NCBI GenBank assembly: GCA_963663265.2
Contig: CAXXXM010000002.1
Location: 1,054,001-1,118,000 of the forward strand
Direction: 5' to 3'
DNA length: 64,000 bases
DNA from: JAEXOD01 sp963663265
GTDB taxonomy: Bacteria > Bacteroidota > Ignavibacteria > Ignavibacteriales > Melioribacteraceae
In this document: one piece after another, positions 16,973-27,700 of the stretch
Position numbering within the stretch: the stretch's first letter is position 1
Layout of the letters: each line of letters starts with the position of its first letter
Notes under the pieces: generated by a model
The model's database searches: none
Told to the model about the DNA's origin: nothing
What the model saw: the letters and a program-made list of their open reading frames with translations, nothing else
Position numbers and translations under genes: made by a program

Positions 16973-17133
16973 ACATTCAAAATTCCAATTATAATAAATC
17001 CCTAAAGCGACGACTCATTGATAACAAACAATACATCCTGCATAACCATAGCCACGCAAGTGGCTTAATAATTATAGCACTAAATTACACCCACACAAAA
17101 AAAAGAGCCACGCGAGTGGCGACATAGTTGTAG
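16973..17133 (+). repeat. 160-bp composite repeat, copy D
   Basis: Full unit with hairpins at 17051-17064 (loop GCAA) and 17107-17120 (loop GCGA). The 5' 30 bases are diverged, but GCGACGACTCATTGATAAC and everything after it are conserved. Confidence 0.8.
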
Positions 17134-17220
17134 AGGCAACAGAATTCAGTAGTCAGATTACAGACGACAGATATTAGAAGATAGATATCAAGTTGAAGGA
17201 AATAGCTACAAGTAAAAACA

Positions 17221-17258
17221 TAAAAAAAAGCCGCTCAACGTTTTTTTGTTGGGCGGCA
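17221..17258 (-). terminator. Rho-independent terminator of the GHL10/FN3 gene
   Basis: GCCGCTCAAC (17230-17239) pairs with GTTGGGCGGC (17248-17257) around an 8-nt loop, and a run of T follows on the minus strand. It lies about 45 bp past the stop at 17304. Confidence 0.85.
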
Positions 17259-17303
17259 TTCAATAATTGAGAATTCAAAATTTAACATTCAAAATTAATC
17301 AAG

Positions 17304-19670
17304 CTATTTGATAAGCAGCATTTTGTTAGTCAAGTTTTTACCATCAGATTTTAATGAATAAATATAAACTCCACTTGGTAAGTTACCTGCATTAAATGCA
17401 AAACTATAAACACCTGCATTTAATTCTTCATTAACCAATGTAGCTATCTGTTCACCTAAAATATTATAAATAGTTAAGTTAGTGTGGCTTGCTTTTACTA
17501 AGCTAAACTTAATTGTTGTAGATGGGTTAAATGGATTTGGATAATTTTGTTCCAAAGCAAATTTTGTTGGAATTCCTTCTTCTTCAACAACTTCATCAAC
17601 AGCAGTAGTTTTAAATGCATGAATTTCAGACCATGCTGAGGTTCCAAATTCATTAGTACTTGAAACTCTAAAGAAATAGAAACGATTTAATTCTAATACC
17701 ATTCCGGCAAATGTAGTATCAGTCAATCCTGTTGTATCAACAATGGTTGAAGTTACATCAAATAATCTACTTTTAGCTAATTGAAATGAATAAGTTTGAC
17801 TTTGTGGTGTACTCTTCCATACAAAAGTTAAATGATTAGGAATATTTGCAGTATTATTTGTTGGATAAATAAGACTTAATACAGCAGGATAACCTGTTGT
17901 AAAACTTCTAACTGTTGAATATTCACTACTACCGGCTACGTTAACACCCTTTACTCTCCAATAATAAGTAGTTTGACCATTTAATCCGGAAGGAGTATAA
18001 ACTGTATCAGTAAGACCTGCAACATTTGCTATTGTAGTTGCAAAAGTTGGATCCAGCGAAATTTGAATTGAATAAGATGAAGCAGGATTTGCATAATTCC
18101 ATCCCAATTTCATATTGTCAGGTTGATTTACAGCCCCGTTTTCAGGATAAGCCAATACTGGAACAACAGGAGCAATTACTTGAACAACATTACTAATAGG
18201 ACTTTCATTGTTATTCCTATCTAATGATGTAGCTACAAAGTAGTAGTTACCTGTTGGCGAAGTTAACGTTTGAGGTGAAGCACTTCTGCTGCCAACAATA
18301 TCAACAATCTTTTTGGGATCCGAAATATCATTTTGAGTAACACTTGGATTGTCAAACTGATAAATAACGTATCTTTTAGCAGAATCACCATCCATAGCAG
18401 TAGTTGGCAAATCCCATTTGAATCCCGCAATTGGGGCACTTCCCAAACGTGCAAATTGGAAATTTTCAGGCTGATTTGGGGCAATTACATCTTTCCAATT
18501 CATTGGAGGAATAATTGCTTTATATTTATAATAATTATTCTTTAACGAATCTCTAAAACCTTTATCATTATTTGGGAAAAATGCTACTCTAAAAAACATG
18601 CTTCCGCTTACTTTTGGATTAGCTCTGTTTAATTTTACTTGGTTTGGGAGCTCTGCATTTGTATAAGCCGAATTAAAAATATGTCCCGGTACATACATTC
18701 TATTATAATAGTATGTAGAGTCAGCCCACCAGGGCATTAATTTGCTATAATCTTGAGGTCCGGTAATTTTCCAATATAATTGTGGAGTTAAATAGTCAAT
18801 AGAACCTGCTTTTAACCATGCCATTGGGTCAGCATATAATACATCATAAGCATTAAGTCCACTAATCCCAACTGGATGATTAGGCTTCCAAATACCAAAA
18901 GGACTAATACCAAATTTAACATATGGTTTAACAACATTTATGCTATCCATAATCATTTTCATCATACGGTTAACATTATCTCTTCTCCAATCACCAATCG
19001 AGTTAGCAGGGAAACCATTTGGATAAGTTTGGAATGTTGCAGCATCTTCGTTACCGATTGGATCATAAGGATAAAAATAATCATCCATATGGAAACCATC
19101 AATATCATAACGATTTACAATATCCATAAGAACTTTTAAGTTGTATTCGCGTACAGCAGGAATACCAGGATTTAAAATTTTCAATTTACTTGATGGGAAA
19201 GTCAAAATCCAGTCAGGATGAGTTACAGAAATATGTTGGTTCGAAATTCCATATGAACCGATAGTTTTAACGGCACGGTAAGGATTTACCCAAGCATGAA
19301 GTTCCATCCCTCTTTTATGCGATTCTTCAATTGCAAACTGCAAAGGATCCCAATCAGGATCAGCCGGAGCTAAACCTTGTGCCCCTGTTAAATAATATGA
19401 CCAAGGTTCAATTGTTGATTTATATAAAGCATCGCATTCTGTACGAACTTGAAATACTATAACGTTCATATTTATAGATTTCATTTCATCCAATAATGAA
19501 ATTAATGAAGCTTTCTGTTGTGGAATTGTTTGATTAGGATTAGAAGGCCAATCTAAGTTTGTTACAGTAGCAATCCAAACTGCTCTAAACTCGTTTTTAG
19601 GCGAAGTTGTTTGAGCGAAAATTTGCAAAGCCATTCCTAAAATTAAAAATAGGGTCAATTTTGCTTTCAT
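17304..19670 (-). CDS. Secreted GHL10-type glycoside hydrolase with FN3 modules and T9SS sorting tail
   Basis: The 788-aa protein has a signal peptide (...QIFA|QTTS). Residues about 25-390 form a GHL10/DUF187-like TIM-barrel glycoside hydrolase domain (EFRAVWIATVTNLDWPSNP, VFQVRTECDALYKS, HAWVNPYRA, DGFHMDDYFYP, YLTPQLYWKI). Relatives include YngK and E. coli DigH, which acts on denuded peptidoglycan glycan. Three FN3-like modules follow at about 400-500, 505-595 and 596-690. The T9SS tail runs from about 705 (EQNYPNPFNPSTTIKFS ... NKMLLIK). Export by T9SS suggests an external polysaccharide target rather than the cell's own wall, but the substrate is not known. It is divergent from pepT. Confidence 0.88.
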   Translation of the reverse strand: MKAKLTLFLILGMALQIFAQTTSPKNEFRAVWIATVTNLDWPSNPNQTIPQQKASLISLLDEMKSINMNVIVFQVRTECDALYKSTIEPWSYYLTGAQGLAPADPDWDPLQFAIEESHKRGMELHAWVNPYRAVKTIGSYGISNQHISVTHPDWILTFPSSKLKILNPGIPAVREYNLKVLMDIVNRYDIDGFHMDDYFYPYDPIGNEDAATFQTYPNGFPANSIGDWRRDNVNRMMKMIMDSINVVKPYVKFGISPFGIWKPNHPVGISGLNAYDVLYADPMAWLKAGSIDYLTPQLYWKITGPQDYSKLMPWWADSTYYYNRMYVPGHIFNSAYTNAELPNQVKLNRANPKVSGSMFFRVAFFPNNDKGFRDSLKNNYYKYKAIIPPMNWKDVIAPNQPENFQFARLGSAPIAGFKWDLPTTAMDGDSAKRYVIYQFDNPSVTQNDISDPKKIVDIVGSRSASPQTLTSPTGNYYFVATSLDRNNNESPISNVVQVIAPVVPVLAYPENGAVNQPDNMKLGWNYANPASSYSIQISLDPTFATTIANVAGLTDTVYTPSGLNGQTTYYWRVKGVNVAGSSEYSTVRSFTTGYPAVLSLIYPTNNTANIPNHLTFVWKSTPQSQTYSFQLAKSRLFDVTSTIVDTTGLTDTTFAGMVLELNRFYFFRVSSTNEFGTSAWSEIHAFKTTAVDEVVEEEGIPTKFALEQNYPNPFNPSTTIKFSLVKASHTNLTIYNILGEQIATLVNEELNAGVYSFAFNAGNLPSGVYIYSLKSDGKNLTNKMLLIK

Positions 19671-19941
19671 TTTATTGTTCCATTGTTATTAAAAAACATT
19701 AACTATAGTATCGTATCGCACAAGAATTATTAATTTTTAAAAATAAGAAAATATTTTTGTAAAAGTAAGGTAAATCGGATATTTATGTATAAAAGATGAC
19801 AAATATTTATTGGTTCTTATTGATTTATCCAAAATTTTTAATTTTTCGTAAATAAATTATTATCCTCTTTTTTTGGTTGCTCTTTAAGTCAAATACTTAT
19901 ATATTTATTTTTTATTACGAACAAAATAAATAGAGGAATTT

Positions 19942-21192
19942 ATGTTTGACCCAACTTATAATTTCACTTGTACAGAAAGATTTTTAAAGTACGTTAAATA
20001 TGACACACAATCAGATGAAGAATCCGCTTCATTTCCAAGCGACCCAAAACAACTTGAACTATCAAAAGATTTAGTTACCGAACTAAAAGAGATCGGCTTA
20101 ACTGATGCTTATATGGATGAAAACGGGTATGTTATGGCAACTTTACCTTCAAACTCAGAAAAAGATGTTCCCGTAATTGGGTTTATTGCTCATGTTGATA
20201 CATCTCCAGCCGTATCCGGTAAAGATGTAAATCCTGTTATTCATAAAAATTACCAGGGTGGAAAGCTTGTTTTACCAAAGGACACTACAAAGTTTATTTC
20301 TCCTGATAAAAATCCCGAATTAAACGATATGATTGGATTTGACATTATTACTACTGATGGCACAACGTTGTTAGGTGCCGATGATAAAGCCGGCATTGCA
20401 GAAATTATTGATGCAATGAATTATTTTGTTAAACACCCTGAACTAAAACATGGAACAATTAAAGTTTGCTTTACTCCTGATGAAGAAGTTGGTCGTGGGA
20501 CTGAAAAAATTGATATTGCTAAAGTTGGTGCAAAATATGCCTATACCATTGATGGCTCAACACGCGGTGAAGTTGAAACCGAAACTTTTAGTGCTGATTC
20601 AGTTGCAATTAAGTTTAAAGGGATAAACGTTCACCCCGGTTATGCAAAAGGTATAATGGTTAATTCTATAAAAATTGCTTCTTCATTTATAGAATCACTT
20701 CCAAAAGATACGTTATCTCCTGAAACAACTGCCGGACGTGAAGGTTATGTTCATTGTGTTGCCTTTAATGGAAATGAAGAATTAACAATTCTTAAATTTA
20801 TCATTAGAGATTTTATAGATGAAAACTTAAAAAAATATGAAGCTTTATTAAAAGATTTAGCTGAAAAAGCTGTTGCTAAATTCCCGGGAAGTACAATGGA
20901 ATTTACAGTTTTTGAACAGTACAGAAACATGAAAAATGTTCTTGTACAACATCCTATGGTTGAAGAGTATGCAATTGAATCATTAAAAAGATTAGGCGTT
21001 ACTCCAATTCAATCTGCTATAAGAGGCGGTACAGATGGTTCAAGACTTAGTTTTATGGGATTGCCAACCCCAAATTTATTTGCTGGCGGTCATAATTTCC
21101 ATGCCAATACAGAATTTGTTGCAATTCAAGATATGGAAATGTCTGTAAGAAATATTGTTACATTAAGCACAATTTGGGAAGAAAAAGCATAA
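19942..21192 (+). CDS. pepT: Peptidase T (tripeptide aminopeptidase)
   Basis: This 416-aa M20B di-zinc peptidase has a length typical for PepT (about 410). It removes N-terminal residues from tripeptides in the cytoplasm. Expected metal and catalytic residues are present: H84 and D86 in FIAHVDTSP, D147 in LGADDKAG, the E181-E182 pair in TPDEEVGRG, D204 in YTIDGS and a late His in GGHNFHANTEFV. There is no signal peptide. AGAGGA lies just before the ATG. It is monocistronic, with its own terminator at 21211-21240. Confidence 0.95.
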   Translation: MFDPTYNFTCTERFLKYVKYDTQSDEESASFPSDPKQLELSKDLVTELKEIGLTDAYMDENGYVMATLPSNSEKDVPVIGFIAHVDTSPAVSGKDVNPVIHKNYQGGKLVLPKDTTKFISPDKNPELNDMIGFDIITTDGTTLLGADDKAGIAEIIDAMNYFVKHPELKHGTIKVCFTPDEEVGRGTEKIDIAKVGAKYAYTIDGSTRGEVETETFSADSVAIKFKGINVHPGYAKGIMVNSIKIASSFIESLPKDTLSPETTAGREGYVHCVAFNGNEELTILKFIIRDFIDENLKKYEALLKDLAEKAVAKFPGSTMEFTVFEQYRNMKNVLVQHPMVEEYAIESLKRLGVTPIQSAIRGGTDGSRLSFMGLPTPNLFAGGHNFHANTEFVAIQDMEMSVRNIVTLSTIWEEKA

Positions 21193-21210
21193 AGTTACAA
21201 ATTATATAAA

Positions 21211-21240
21211 AAAGCCTCTACTAATAATAGAGGCTTTTTA
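21211..21240 (+). terminator. Rho-independent terminator after pepT
   Basis: AGCCTCTA (21213-21220) pairs with TAGAGGCT (21228-21235) around a 7-nt loop, followed by TTTTTA. A-rich sequence on the left would also allow use on the minus strand. Confidence 0.9.
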
Positions 21241-21299
21241 TAATGGTGAAATCCTTGCTACAAAATGTATTTTTTCATAATAATGAAGCGAAAAGATAA

Positions 21300-23210
21300 A
21301 TGAGCAATGAACCTATTAAAATTATAGTTGTTGAAGATTCTATTGCAGATGTTGAACTTGCCATTAGAGAATTAAAAAAAGAAAAAATTCCTTTTGTTCA
21401 TGTTCACGTTGATAACGAAGATGACTTTATTAAACAGCTTAACGAGTTTAACCCCGACTTAATCTTATGTGATTATTCTCTTCCAACTTTTGACGGCATG
21501 AGTGCCTTACATATAACAAGAAAGTTTTCTACCCACCTTCCATTTATAATCTATACCGGTTCAATTGATGAAGCTACCGCTGTTAATTGCATGAAAGCAG
21601 GAGCAAACGACTATATTATTAAACAATTTAGAACTCGCTTACCTATGGCAGTAATTTCCGCCTTAGAACAAAGCAAAGTTATAAAAGAAAAAGAATTAGC
21701 TGAAAAAAAGTTGATTGAAAGTGAAGAAAAATTTAGAACTCTCTCAGAAAATGCTGAAGATATAATTTATAGATTTTCGTTTTTTCCTGAATATCATTTT
21801 GAATACATCAGCCCTTCAATTCTAAAAATAACCGGCTATTCTGTTGAGGATTTATATAAAGATTTTAAACTTGGTTGGCTCTTAATTTCAAACAAACCCA
21901 ATACTATTTCCAAAGAGAATATCTCAACTAACGATTTATTAACAGAAGCTACTGTAAATTTTACTAAAAAAGATTCATCCTCGGCTTGGTTAGAGTTAAA
22001 AAACGTTATCAAGCTGCCAAATGGGATTATCAGTACAGTTGAAGGGATTGCCCGCGATATTACCAAAACAATGGAAGCCCAATTAGCACTTGAAGAATCC
22101 GAAAAAACTTACAAGATGATGTTTCATGACAACCCTCATCCAATGTTTGTTTATGATTTAGATTCATTAAAGTTTATTGATGTAAATAATACGGCTATTA
22201 ATTTTTATGGTTACAGTAGAGAAGAATTTTTACAAATGACCATAAAAGATATTCGACCGGTTGAAGACGTTCCTGCTTTGCTCGAAAATATTGAAACTCA
22301 TAACGAAGAATACCAAAACACAAAATATTGGAGACATATGAAAAAAGATGGCTCAATTGTTTACGTTGATGTTTCTTCTCATAGTTTTAATTACGGGAAT
22401 TCAAATTCGAGATTGGTTTTAGTTACTGACGTAACACAACGTTACTTAGCTGAACAAAAATTACTGGAAGCTAAAGATAAAGCAGAAAAAGCAGATAAAT
22501 TAAAAACCAACTTTTTAGCCCAAATGTCGCACGAAATCAGAACGCCTATTAATGTTATTATGAATTTTGTTGGACTTATTAAAGATACCGTTATGGTTAG
22601 CAAAGAAGATACCAAAGTAATGGAAATTGCTTTTAAAAGTATTGGGACTGCTAATCTAAGAATTATTAGGACAATTGATTTAATTCTTAATATGGCAGAA
22701 CTTCAAGTAGGTGCTTTTGAACCGAAAAAAAGAACTTTTAATTTTTATGACGAAGTATTATCCAAAGTTGAAAATGATTTTAAAATTGAAATTAATAACA
22801 AGAAATTGAAATTTTCTTATCTCCTAAACACTCAAAATTTTGAAGTATATGGAGATGATTATTCAATTACTCAAATTTTTGTTAATCTTGTTGATAACGC
22901 AATTAAATATACGAATGCTGAAGGAACTGTAAAAATAATTGCCGAACGCGACACTCAAAACCGGTTAACACTAACCATTTCTGATTCAGGAATAGGAATT
23001 TCCGAAGAGTATCTTAATAAAATTTTTACTCCTTTTAGTCAAGAAGAAATGGGGTATACAAGAAGATTTGAAGGAAATGGGCTTGGGCTTGCTTTAGTTA
23101 AAAGATATTGCGAAGTTAACAATGCTCAGATAACCGTTTGCAGCAAGAAAGGAGAAGGAACAACATTTAAAGTCGTGTTTTCGGAAACGGAGAATAATAA
23201 TGAAAACTAA
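21300..23210 (+). CDS. Histidine kinase with N-terminal receiver (REC-PAS-PAS-HisKA-HATPase)
   Basis: The 636-aa soluble kinase starts with a CheY-like receiver (about 5-125): acidic pair E12-D13, phospho-acceptor D58 in LCDYSLP, Thr in YTGSID, Lys108. Two PAS domains follow (about 140-265 and 270-390). The kinase core has H411 in MSHEIRTP, an N-box NLVDNAIKYT and G-boxes SDSGIGIS and GNGLGLAL. No membrane segment is seen. A receiver placed before the sensor domains suggests the kinase is tuned by another phospho-donor. There is no response-regulator gene next to it, so the output partner is elsewhere. Its end overlaps the SDR gene start by 11 nt. Confidence 0.92.
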   Translation: MSNEPIKIIVVEDSIADVELAIRELKKEKIPFVHVHVDNEDDFIKQLNEFNPDLILCDYSLPTFDGMSALHITRKFSTHLPFIIYTGSIDEATAVNCMKAGANDYIIKQFRTRLPMAVISALEQSKVIKEKELAEKKLIESEEKFRTLSENAEDIIYRFSFFPEYHFEYISPSILKITGYSVEDLYKDFKLGWLLISNKPNTISKENISTNDLLTEATVNFTKKDSSSAWLELKNVIKLPNGIISTVEGIARDITKTMEAQLALEESEKTYKMMFHDNPHPMFVYDLDSLKFIDVNNTAINFYGYSREEFLQMTIKDIRPVEDVPALLENIETHNEEYQNTKYWRHMKKDGSIVYVDVSSHSFNYGNSNSRLVLVTDVTQRYLAEQKLLEAKDKAEKADKLKTNFLAQMSHEIRTPINVIMNFVGLIKDTVMVSKEDTKVMEIAFKSIGTANLRIIRTIDLILNMAELQVGAFEPKKRTFNFYDEVLSKVENDFKIEINNKKLKFSYLLNTQNFEVYGDDYSITQIFVNLVDNAIKYTNAEGTVKIIAERDTQNRLTLTISDSGIGISEEYLNKIFTPFSQEEMGYTRRFEGNGLGLALVKRYCEVNNAQITVCSKKGEGTTFKVVFSETENNNEN

Positions 23211-23973
23211 TGTTAGATGGTCATTAAAAAATAAATTTGCTGTTGTAACCGGCGGCACTAAAGGAATTGGAAAAGCAATTGTTGAGAGTTTGTTAGAAAA
23301 AGATGCTATTGTTATGTTTGTTGCTCGCACTAAAAAAGATGTCGACTCTACAACTACAAAATTAAACAAAAAAGGTTATAAATCTATTGGAATAACTGCC
23401 GATTTAAGCAACGAAGAAGGACAAAATAGTTTAGTACAAGCTGTCCATTCATATTTTGGCAGACTTGACATTCTTGTTAACAACGTTGGCACTAATATTA
23501 GAAAAACCATAAATGAATACTCCGATGAAGAATACAATAAAATAATAAACACAAATTTACACTCAACTGTTAATCTGTGTAGGAAACTGTACCCACTACT
23601 AAAAAATTCAAAACAATCTTCAATTGTAAATATTGCTTCTGTTGCAGGGATAACTTTTATGCGTACCGGCATTCCTTATGGATTAACTAAAGCTGCCCTT
23701 GTACAATTAGGAAAAGGATTAGCATGCGAATGGGCAAAAGATGGAATACGTGTTAATACCGTTGCTCCATGGTATATTGATACTCCTTTAACCGAACCTG
23801 TTTTAAATAATAAAGAATATTTAGAAGAAGTACTATTTAGAACTCCAATGAAACGAGTGGGGAAACCTGAAGAAGTTGCCGACTTGGTTACGTTTTTGTG
23901 TTTACCTGCTGCTTCTTATATAACCGGTCAATGTATTGCCGTTGATGGTGGCTTTTCTGTTTATGGATTTTAA
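23200..23973 (+). CDS. SDR-family oxidoreductase, tropinone-reductase-like
   Basis: This 257-aa classical short-chain dehydrogenase has the NAD(P) loop TGGTKGIG (residues 17-24), NNVG at 94-97 and the catalytic triad S147, Y160, K164 (YGLTK). The stretch APWYIDTPLT near residue 190 is like the tropinone reductase-like subgroup. It probably reduces or oxidises a small carbonyl compound; the substrate is unknown. The ATG lies inside the kinase gene's end, with GGAG 9 nt upstream, so translation is coupled to the kinase. It is convergent with the methyltransferase gene, 13 bp away. Confidence 0.88.
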   Translation: MKTNVRWSLKNKFAVVTGGTKGIGKAIVESLLEKDAIVMFVARTKKDVDSTTTKLNKKGYKSIGITADLSNEEGQNSLVQAVHSYFGRLDILVNNVGTNIRKTINEYSDEEYNKIINTNLHSTVNLCRKLYPLLKNSKQSSIVNIASVAGITFMRTGIPYGLTKAALVQLGKGLACEWAKDGIRVNTVAPWYIDTPLTEPVLNNKEYLEEVLFRTPMKRVGKPEEVADLVTFLCLPAASYITGQCIAVDGGFSVYGF

Positions 23974-23986
23974 TTTTTGCGAATAA

Positions 23987-24772
23987 TTAACTAATACTCA
24001 AGCCGTTTTTACTTAGGTATGATTTTTTAACTGCAACTCCAATACCTAAGTATTTTTTATTATCTCTATTCTGTATTTCAGAGTACTGATTAACAAATTC
24101 ATAGCATCTATATAAATCGGTTTGCAATTTTATTTCATCCCAAACATGTTTAACGCCTAAACAATTATCGTTACTAATATCGTGCAAAACTATAATGTTT
24201 GCATAATCTTTTATCGATTCATAATCGTATTTGCAACCATCTTCTGTATGGTCGGCATCAACTAAAACCAAATCAATATTACCCAACGATTTTATATACT
24301 CTCTAAACTTTTTTGATTGACTGTTCATTTGAACAAACTTAGAATATTTATTATCACAATATTTAATTAGTGATGGAGAATAGCCAATATCAACAGCGGT
24401 TGAAACTAAATTACTGTTAAATCTTCTTAAATATTCATTTGTAATAATAAATGTTCCCCCGTGCCTAACTCCTATTTCCATGTATGAATTAATTTTCAGT
24501 TTGGATAACAATACAAGGTACCCTCCAAATTGGATAGGGTATTGACAATGGTATAAACCAAAACCGGTTAATTCTTTGGGAAACATTTTAGGGCGTTCAT
24601 TATTAAGTCCTAAACGTGGAAGTAATTGTGTTTCTAAATATTCAACACTTTGCAAACTTTCCAACTTTTCATTTTTAACAAGTTCAACAAGTGAAATATC
24701 AATTTCCTTCATCTTTTGTTTGCTTAAGTAAAGATGAAGGAAATAATTATATATGCTTTTTACAATATTCAT
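23987..24772 (-). CDS. Class I SAM-dependent methyltransferase-like protein
   Basis: The 261-aa protein has a Rossmann methyltransferase core in its middle: motif I-like YMEIGVRHGGTF, then DLVLVDADHTEDGCKYDYES and IIVLHDI. This pattern is that of the Methyltransf_24/CmcI-like group, which often modifies sugars or small metabolites. The substrate is unknown. It starts 6 nt after metH and has no clear ribosome site, so it is probably translated from the metH message. An alternative start exists 20 codons in (MKEIDISLVEL). The connection to methionine/SAM supply is suggestive only. Confidence 0.75.
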   Translation of the reverse strand: MNIVKSIYNYFLHLYLSKQKMKEIDISLVELVKNEKLESLQSVEYLETQLLPRLGLNNERPKMFPKELTGFGLYHCQYPIQFGGYLVLLSKLKINSYMEIGVRHGGTFIITNEYLRRFNSNLVSTAVDIGYSPSLIKYCDNKYSKFVQMNSQSKKFREYIKSLGNIDLVLVDADHTEDGCKYDYESIKDYANIIVLHDISNDNCLGVKHVWDEIKLQTDLYRCYEFVNQYSEIQNRDNKKYLGIGVAVKKSYLSKNGLSIS

Positions 24773-24778
24773 TCTGTA

Positions 24779-27700
24779 TTAATCGTTATAATTCAAAATA
24801 GGACGCAGCCATTTTTCAGCTTCTTTTAAGTTAATCCCTTTTCGCAGACTGTAATCCGCCACTTGGTCTTCACCAATTTTACCAACACTAAAATATTTAG
24901 CTTCCGGATTAGCAAAATAAATTCCGCATACCGAAGCAGCAGGATACATTGCCAAACTTTCAGTTAGTGTTATGCCTGTTACATTTTGTACATCAAGCAA
25001 TTTAAATATGCTTACTTTTTCTGTATGATCCGGTTGTGCAGGATAACCCGGAGCCGGACGTATACCAACATATTTTTCTTTAATTAATTCCTCATTTGCC
25101 AAATTTTCTTCCTTTGCATAACCCCAATAATCCGTTCTAACTTTCATATGCAAATATTCTGTAAATGCTTCTGCTAATCTATCTGCTAAAGCTTTAATCA
25201 TAATTATTTTATAATCATCGTGTTCTTTTTCATACTCGGCTATTTGTTTTTCAATTTCAAGTCCGGCAGTCACAGCAAACATACCAACAAAATCAACACC
25301 ATTCATTTCTTTTGGACAAACAAAATCGGCTAATGCAATGTTTGGGATATTGCCCGATTTTTTCCCTTGTTGACGGATTGTATGTAATACCGAAATAACA
25401 CTTTCTTTATTTTTATCGCTGTAAATTTCAATATCATCACCCACAGCAGCAGCCGGGAATAATCCCATTACTCCCTTAGCAACCAACATTTTTTCACTAA
25501 CAATTTCGTCTAAAAGTTTATTTGCATCTTCAAAAAGTTTTACAGCTTCATTCCCCACTGTTTCATCTTTAAGTATTTCCGGATATTTTCCTTTTAGTTC
25601 CCAAGCCTGAAAGAAAGGAGTCCAATCAATATACTCTCTAATAATATCTAAAGGCACATTGTCAAATATTGCAATTCCAGGAATTTTTGGAGTTGTAATT
25701 TCAACTTCATCCCAATTAATTTTTAATTTATTCTTTCTTGCTTCTTCTAATGAAATTGTTTCTTTTTCAAGATTACGTTTAGCATGATCTTCTCTAACAA
25801 ATTTATATTCACTCTTAACTTTTTCTGAAAAGTCATTTGAGTTTTCAGTACTTAATAGATTCCCAACAACATTTACACTCTTTGATGCATCAATTACATG
25901 AATAGTAGTACCCGAATAATTTGGAGCAATTTTTACGGCTGTATGAACTCGCGAAGTAGTAGCACCCCCAATCATTAAAGGAATTTTTAAGTTTAAGCGT
26001 TCCATTTCCTTAGCAATGTGAACCATCTCATCCAACGAAGGAGTAATTAAACCACTTAAACCTATTACATCTACACCTTTCTCAACTGCAGTAGAAAGAA
26101 TTTTATCAGAAGGAACCATCACGCCCAAATCAATAACATCATAGTTATTACAACCAAGTACTACACCAACAATATTTTTACCAATATCATGCACATCCCC
26201 TTTAACAGTAGCCATTAATATTGTACCGGCACTACTTTTGCCTCCGGAAAGTTTTTTCTCCTCTTCAATAAAAGGAATAAGGTATGCAACAGCTTTTTTC
26301 ATAACTCTTGCACTTTTTACAACCTGAGGCAAAAACATTTTTCCAACTCCAAACAAATCGCCTACAACATTCATTGCATCCATTAAAGGACCTTCAATTA
26401 CTGCTAAGGGCGAGTTCAGTTTTGAACGTGCTTCTTCTATATCCTGGTCAATAAATTCAACAATCCCTTTTACTAATGCGTGTTTTAATCTTTCCTCAAC
26501 ACTACCGTTTCTCCATTCTTCAACAACTGCTTCAGTCTTTTCTTTCTTTTTAATAGTTTCCGAATACTCAACAAGTTTTTCAGTTGCATCAGGTTTTCTA
26601 TTTAACAAAACATCTTCAACTCTCAGCAATAATTCTTTAGGAATTTCTTCATAAACTTCAAGTTGTCCTGCATTAACAATACCCATATCCATTCCCGCAG
26701 CAACTGCATGATATAAAAATGCAGCATGCATAGCTTCGCGTATTTCATTATGTCCTCTAAACGAAAATGAAACATTACTCACTCCGCCTGACACTTTACA
26801 AAGAGGATAATTTTTCTTTATCCATTTAACCGATTCAATATAATCAACGGCATAATTATTATGTTCTTCAATACCGGTAGCTATTGCAAAAATATTTGGG
26901 TCAAATATTATATCTTGTGGTAAAAATCCAACTTTTTCTACTAAAATTTTATATGCACGTGCACAAATATTTTTCTTTTTTTCTAATGTATCAGCTTGAC
27001 CGTTTTCATCAAATGCCATAACAATAACGGCAGCACCATATTTTTTAATTTTTTTTGCATGCTCAATAAAAACATCTTCGCCTTCTTTTAAACTAATCGA
27101 GTTTACAATTCCTTTCCCCTGCAAACATTTTAATCCTGCTTCAATCACTTCCCATTTGGAAGAATCGAGCATAATTGGTAATTTTGCAATTTCCGGTTCA
27201 GATGCAACCATATTTAAAAACTTAGTCATTGCATTTACCGAATCAATCATTGCCTCATCCATATTAATATCTAATACTTGGGCACCACCATCAACCTGCT
27301 CGCGTGCAACCGATAAAGCTTCTTCATAATTGTTTTCTTTTATCAATCTTGCAAATTTTCTTGACCCGGTTACGTTGGTTCTTTCCCCAACATTTACAAA
27401 GTTGGAGTCTTTCCTAAACATTAAAGGTTCTAAACCGCTTAGTTTTAAATTTTGCTCTAATACAGGTATTTCACGTGGTTTATATTTTTCCGGAATTGTT
27501 GCAAACTTTGCAATATGATCCGGTGTTGTTCCACAACAACCACCAATTATATTAAAATATCCATTTTTTGCATACTCTTCTAAAGTTATAAGCATGCTGT
27601 TTGGCGATTCATCGTAACCACCAAATTCATTTGGCAATCCGGCATTGGGATACAGGCTAATAAAACACTCTGCAATATTTGATAATTCATGAATAAATGG

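Larger units (their letters stand above)
16500..17215. repeat. Cluster of three 160-bp composite repeats in a non-coding spacer
   Basis: The spacer 16337-17303 has no gene. Bases 16337-16499 show nothing recognisable. From 16500 three full composite units follow (16536, 16712, 16973), each introduced by a purine-rich lead (GGAACAAGCAAAA or GGTACAAGCAAAA). Purine tracts also lie at about 16895-16960 and 17145-17190. The third hairpin of copy C at 16871-16883 is the degenerate GCACGCGAGTGGC form also seen at 14217. Confidence 0.85.

Noticed and set aside
13630..17200. Possible CRISPR array
   Set aside because: Repeats are hairpins of 14 bases in 160-bp units with conserved, not unique, sequence between them, irregular spacing and no cas genes nearby.
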